Assembly (NCBI GenBank): GCA_030450655.1
Contig: JAKDIE010000007.1
Span: 1-16,686 of the forward strand
Length of the DNA: 16,686 bases
From: Ruaniaceae bacterium
Lineage (GTDB): Bacteria > Actinomycetota > Actinomycetes > Actinomycetales > Actinomycetaceae
Direction of reading: 5' to 3'
Shown here: one piece after another, positions 14,619 through 16,686 of the stretch
How the letters are laid out: the number at the start of each line of letters is the position of its first letter
Numbering within the stretch: position 1 is the stretch's first letter
Made by a program: the position numbers and the translations under genes
Notes under the pieces: model-generated
The model's input: only the letters and a program-made list of their open reading frames with translations
What the model was told of the DNA's origin: nothing
Databases searched by the model: none

Positions 14619-15679
14619 TCCCGGCGCCCGCTCCCGATCAGGCGGTGCCGTTCCATTACGGCTCCCCGGCCCGCGAAGGGCGCGAGTTCGAGGCCGGGCG
14701 GGCTGTGGTGGAACTGGCGAGCGAGGTGGTGACGATCACGGGCGCCGATCGGCTCACGTGGTTGCACTCGATCACGAGCCAGGGCTTCGCGGGGCTCACC
14801 GCAGGCATCTCCACGGAAGCACTCATCATGTCCCCGCACGGGCACGTGGAGCAGGCGTTCGGCGCTGTGGACGACGGCGCGGCCACGTGGCTGATCACGG
14901 AACCCGAGCGGGGGGCTGGCCTCGTGTCATACCTCGACTCGATGCGCTTCGCATCCAGGGTCGAGATCGCCAGGCGGGAGGATGTGCGGGTCGTGGCGGT
15001 GAACGGCGCGGTGCATCCGTTCGCGGCGCAGGCGCTCGTCATCTGGCACGATCCGTGGCCGGTGACCACCGGAACTACATACGGGCCCGCCGATTCCGTG
15101 CACCCCGCAACGGAATCCTGGAACGTGAGCCTCGCCGTCGTCCCGAAGGACCTCGATGTTGAGGCGGAGCGCGCGGGGATGTGGGCGTACGAGGCGGCGC
15201 GGATCGCCGCGTGGCGCCCGCGGCTTGCGCGCGAGGTGGATGCGCGCACGCTGCCACACGAGCTTGACTGGCTTCGCGCGGCCGTGCACATGGACAAGGG
15301 GTGTTATCGCGGGCAGGAGACCGTGGCGCGGGTGGTCAACCTGGGACGGCCGCCGCGCCGCCTGGTGGCGATCCATCTTGACGGTTCCACCGACGATCTG
15401 CCGCTCCCCGGCGCCGAGATCCGGGCGGGAGGCAAGGCCGTGGGGCGTGTCACCTCGGCGGCGCGTCATTTCGAGCTGGGGCCGATCGCGCTCGGCGTGG
15501 TCAAGCGGAATGCGGCGACGGCCGGTGCGGCGGAGGTCGATGGGGGCTTCGGCCCGATCCCGGCCGCGCTCGAGGAGATCGTGAACGCCGCGGGCGTGAG
15601 TGCGGCCACGCCCGCGCAGCGCCCGGGCGCCGGCCTGCGCGGTAGTCAGGCCGCTACCCTCCGCAGGCCTGGGCGGTAG
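14615..15679 (+). CDS. ygfZ: YgfZ-type folate-binding protein (GcvT fold), Fe-S assembly factor
   Basis: The protein has 354 residues from ATG 14615. The hallmark K-G-C-Y-x-G-Q-E motif is present as MDKGCYRGQETVARV (Lys228, Cys230), followed by NLGRPPRRLVAIHLDG, typical of the YgfZ/COG0354 family. The N-terminal part (VELASEVVTITGADRLTWLHSITSQ) matches the aminomethyltransferase-like fold. YgfZ helps assemble or repair Fe-S clusters using folate. The frame is open further upstream, but the ATG is chosen because it overlaps the previous stop as ATGA and has GGAG (14606-14609) 5 bases before. The last ~12 residues (GSQAATLRRPGR) are encoded within a 34-bp tandem duplication and are probably not part of the fold. 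It converges on the Rieske gene. Confidence 0.88.
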   Translation: MIPAPAPDQAVPFHYGSPAREGREFEAGRAVVELASEVVTITGADRLTWLHSITSQGFAGLTAGISTEALIMSPHGHVEQAFGAVDDGAATWLITEPERGAGLVSYLDSMRFASRVEIARREDVRVVAVNGAVHPFAAQALVIWHDPWPVTTGTTYGPADSVHPATESWNVSLAVVPKDLDVEAERAGMWAYEAARIAAWRPRLAREVDARTLPHELDWLRAAVHMDKGCYRGQETVARVVNLGRPPRRLVAIHLDGSTDDLPLPGAEIRAGGKAVGRVTSAARHFELGPIALGVVKRNAATAGAAEVDGGFGPIPAALEEIVNAAGVSAATPAQRPGAGLRGSQAATLRRPGR

Positions 15680-15700
15680 CCAGGCCGCTACCTACCGCGG
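15639..15700. repeat. 34-bp tandem duplication forming two hairpins at the ygfZ / Rieske convergence
   Basis: Two copies with a 34-bp period: GGTAGTCAGGCCGCTACC (15641-15658) and GGTAGCCAGGCCGCTACC (15675-15692). Similarity extends into the flanks (GCGGTAG..., then CTCCGCAGG against TACCGCGGG). Each copy is itself a hairpin; the second is perfect (GGTAGC-CAGGCC-GCTACC). The second copy contains the ygfZ stop TAG (15677-15679); the same TAG in copy one is in another frame. It probably serves as a bidirectional terminator, though no T-run is present. It could also belong to a dispersed repeat family, but there is no further copy in this window. Confidence 0.65.
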
Positions 15701-15705
15701 GAACT

Positions 15706-16107
15706 CTATCCGGCGGTGATGATGTTTCCGCCCTCAACGATCACGGCGATGGGCGGGAGCGGCTCTGTCGCGAGACCGGAGATCACGGAGCCGTCCCAGT
15801 CGAACTTCGAGTTGTGGCACGGGCACAGGAGATTATCGAGCTCTTTACGCACCGAGCACCCCTGGTGCGTGCACACCCCCGAGAGCGCGGTGACGGTGTC
15901 GCCGTCACGCCGCAGTACCACGGGCTCGCCTTTCGAGGTGGTCACGACGACAGTATCGCCGTCGGGCACAGCATCGAGGGGTGCGATTACCGTCCCGCTC
16001 GGTGGTGGTTCGGCGGGCTCGGCCGCGCAGGATGCGATCACAGGCACCGAGATGACGGCCACTGCGGCCGCGCCAAGGACCGTTCGGCGGGAAGGCTGCT
16101 CACTCAT
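15706..16107 (-). CDS. Rieske [2Fe-2S] protein, Tat-exported lipoprotein
   Basis: This is a 133-residue small Rieske protein. The N-terminus SRRTVLGAAAVAVISVPVIASC has the twin-arginine motif (Arg7-Arg8) and a lipobox IASC with Cys27, so it is predicted to fold with its cluster in the cytoplasm, be exported by Tat, and be anchored outside. The Rieske domain carries CTHQGC (79-84) and CPCH (95-98). Cys79, His81, Cys95 and His98 bind the [2Fe-2S] cluster; Cys84 and Cys97 form the disulfide of high-potential Rieske proteins. A Pro/Glu linker separates the anchor from the domain. Its partner is unknown; it is not encoded with cytochrome bc or an oxygenase. The mRNA is probably leaderless, with CACAAT 6 bases before the ATG. 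Confidence 0.9.
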   Translation of the reverse strand: MSEQPSRRTVLGAAAVAVISVPVIASCAAEPAEPPPSGTVIAPLDAVPDGDTVVVTTSKGEPVVLRRDGDTVTALSGVCTHQGCSVRKELDNLLCPCHNSKFDWDGSVISGLATEPLPPIAVIVEGGNIITAG

Positions 16108-16113
16108 GCCTCC

Positions 16114-16153
16114 ATTGTGACTGCTTCGTGCGGTGATGTGCGGCCACTAAGCT
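16114..16153. promoter_or_regulatory. Divergent leaderless promoters of the Rieske and DUF2516 genes
   Basis: The 52-base spacer (16108-16159) holds two back-to-back promoters. On the minus strand, CACAAT (16119-16114) ends 6 bases before the Rieske ATG. On the plus strand, TTCGTG (16125-16130), a 17-bp spacer and TAAGCT (16148-16153) end 6 bases before ATG 16160. The two polymerase sites overlap, so the genes may compete or be co-regulated. Confidence 0.5.
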
Positions 16154-16159
16154 GAGGGC

Positions 16160-16459
16160 ATGGAGTTGTACAACGTGCTCAACTTTTGGCTCAACGTGGC
16201 CGTGAGCGTCACTGTGTTCGCGATCGAGATCGTGGCGTTCCTCGATTCTCTGAGCCACTCCACTCACCGCTACGAGGCGGAGTTCAAGTGGAAGAAGACC
16301 AACTGGGTGGCCCTCCTTGGGGCGATGGCCTTGTTCGGTTTCCTTGCGATCCCGCTGTGGCCATTCAGTTTCTCGTTCGGTCTCTTCTTCACGATGCTCA
16401 TGGTGACGCCCGCCGGCGTGTACCTCGCGGACGTCCGCCCGGCGCTACGCACCTCCTAA
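16160..16459 (+). CDS. DUF2516 family membrane protein
   Basis: This small actinobacterial membrane protein has 99 residues. It has a hydrophobic N-terminal helix (about 7-29), a charged loop with [14 protein letters not shown] (about 36-50), and two more hydrophobic segments (about 51-68 and 71-87). It ends in the family's conserved [10 protein letters not shown]. Function is unknown. ATG 16160 is preceded by the -10 TAAGCT at 6 bases. Its TAA stop shares one base with the dtd start (TAATG), indicating coupled translation. Confidence 0.85.
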   Translation: MELYNVLNFWLNVAVSVTVFAIEIVAFLDSLSHSTHRYEAEFKWKKTNWVALLGAMALFGFLAIPLWPFSFSFGLFFTMLMVTPAGVYLADVRPALRTS

Positions 16460-16686
16460 TGCGCGCCGTCATCCAACGGGTGCATCGCGCCCAGGTGGCC
16501 GTTGACGGCCAGATCGTGGGGGCGATTGGACGCACCGGTCTGGTGGCTCTTGTGGGTGTGACTCATTCCGACGACGCCGCCACGGCCCGCGCTCTGGCCA
16601 CCAAGATCGCAAATCTGAGGGTGTTGGAGGGCGAACTCTCGGCTATCGATGCGGGCGCGCCCGTGGTCGTCGTCTCGCAGTTCACG
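16459..16686 (+). CDS. dtd: D-aminoacyl-tRNA deacylase, N-terminal part (3' truncated by window edge)
   Basis: The first 76 codons are present and the frame is open to the last base. [34 protein letters not shown] is the standard DTD N-terminus (MRxVIQRV...A.V.V.g..vG.I..GL..LvGv). The visible end VVVVSQFT is the conserved SQFTL motif of the active-site cleft. DTD removes D-amino acids (and glycine from tRNA-Ala) from mischarged tRNAs. There is no ribosome site before the ATG; the one-base overlap with the DUF2516 stop suggests re-initiation. The C-terminal Gly-Pro motif lies outside the window. Confidence 0.92.
   Translation, partial: MRAVIQRVHRAQVAVDGQIVGAIGRTGLVALVGVTHSDDAATARALATKIANLRVLEGELSAIDAGAPVVVVSQFT

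Noticed and set aside
16449..16458. GCACCTCCTA before dtd as a regulatory element
   Set aside because: It resembles the 3' tail of 16S rRNA (the anti-Shine-Dalgarno), not a ribosome site. It is part of the DUF2516 coding end and most likely coincidental.

Overview
The window is a high-GC, gene-dense chromosomal segment from an actinobacterium. It shows GTG starts, leaderless transcripts, a GlnR-type orphan regulator, a MutT1-type Nudix/histidine-phosphatase fusion next to ppk, a DUF2516 gene beside dtd, and actinobacterial PHO boxes. The gene set would fit the Actinomycetaceae or a near relative, but I cannot fix the genus. I see no mobile element, phage gene, CRISPR array, tRNA or rRNA.

Layout. 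Bases 1-216 are the 3' end of a probable MFS-type membrane protein. A type II NADH dehydrogenase (294-1652) and a conserved protein of unknown function (1693-2367) follow. The centre is a phosphate cluster: ppk (2439-4841) overlapped by mutT1 (4838-5803), then pstS-pstC-pstA-pstB (5938-9983). Facing it on the minus strand are glnR (13149-12454), a DUF47 PhoU-like gene (12151-11531), a PiT phosphate transporter (11508-10495) and a septum-formation-domain lipoprotein (10437-10000). Rightward again come a polytopic membrane protein (13284-14030), a nitrobindin-like beta-barrel protein (14040-14618) and a YgfZ-type folate-binding protein (14615-15679). A Rieske Tat-lipoprotein (16107-15706) points left, diverging from a DUF2516 protein (16160-16459) and the 5' part of dtd (16459 to the window end).

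How the genes work together. PstSCAB is the high-affinity ATP-driven Pi importer. PiT with DUF47 is the low-affinity, ion-coupled route. PPK stores phosphate as polyphosphate, and MutT1 hydrolyses nucleotide or diadenosine polyphosphates. I read 11-bp-phased GTTCAC repeats (PHO boxes for a PhoP-type activator) upstream of pstS and of DUF47-pit, and a single half-site upstream of ppk. These would tie both importers and the polyphosphate store to one phosphate signal. No phoU, phoP or phoR gene lies in the window.

Most notable non-coding region. The 300-bp gap between glnR and DUF47 holds a PHO box for the DUF47-pit operon, an 86-bp element closed by a perfect 12-bp inverted repeat with three internal hairpins (candidate structured RNA), and a second PHO-like pair abutting that element and overlapping a -10 sequence. 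A second theme is leaderless initiation: seven genes have a -10-like hexamer 6-7 bases before the start codon, and this changes the preferred start of glnR and of the unknown gene at 1693.
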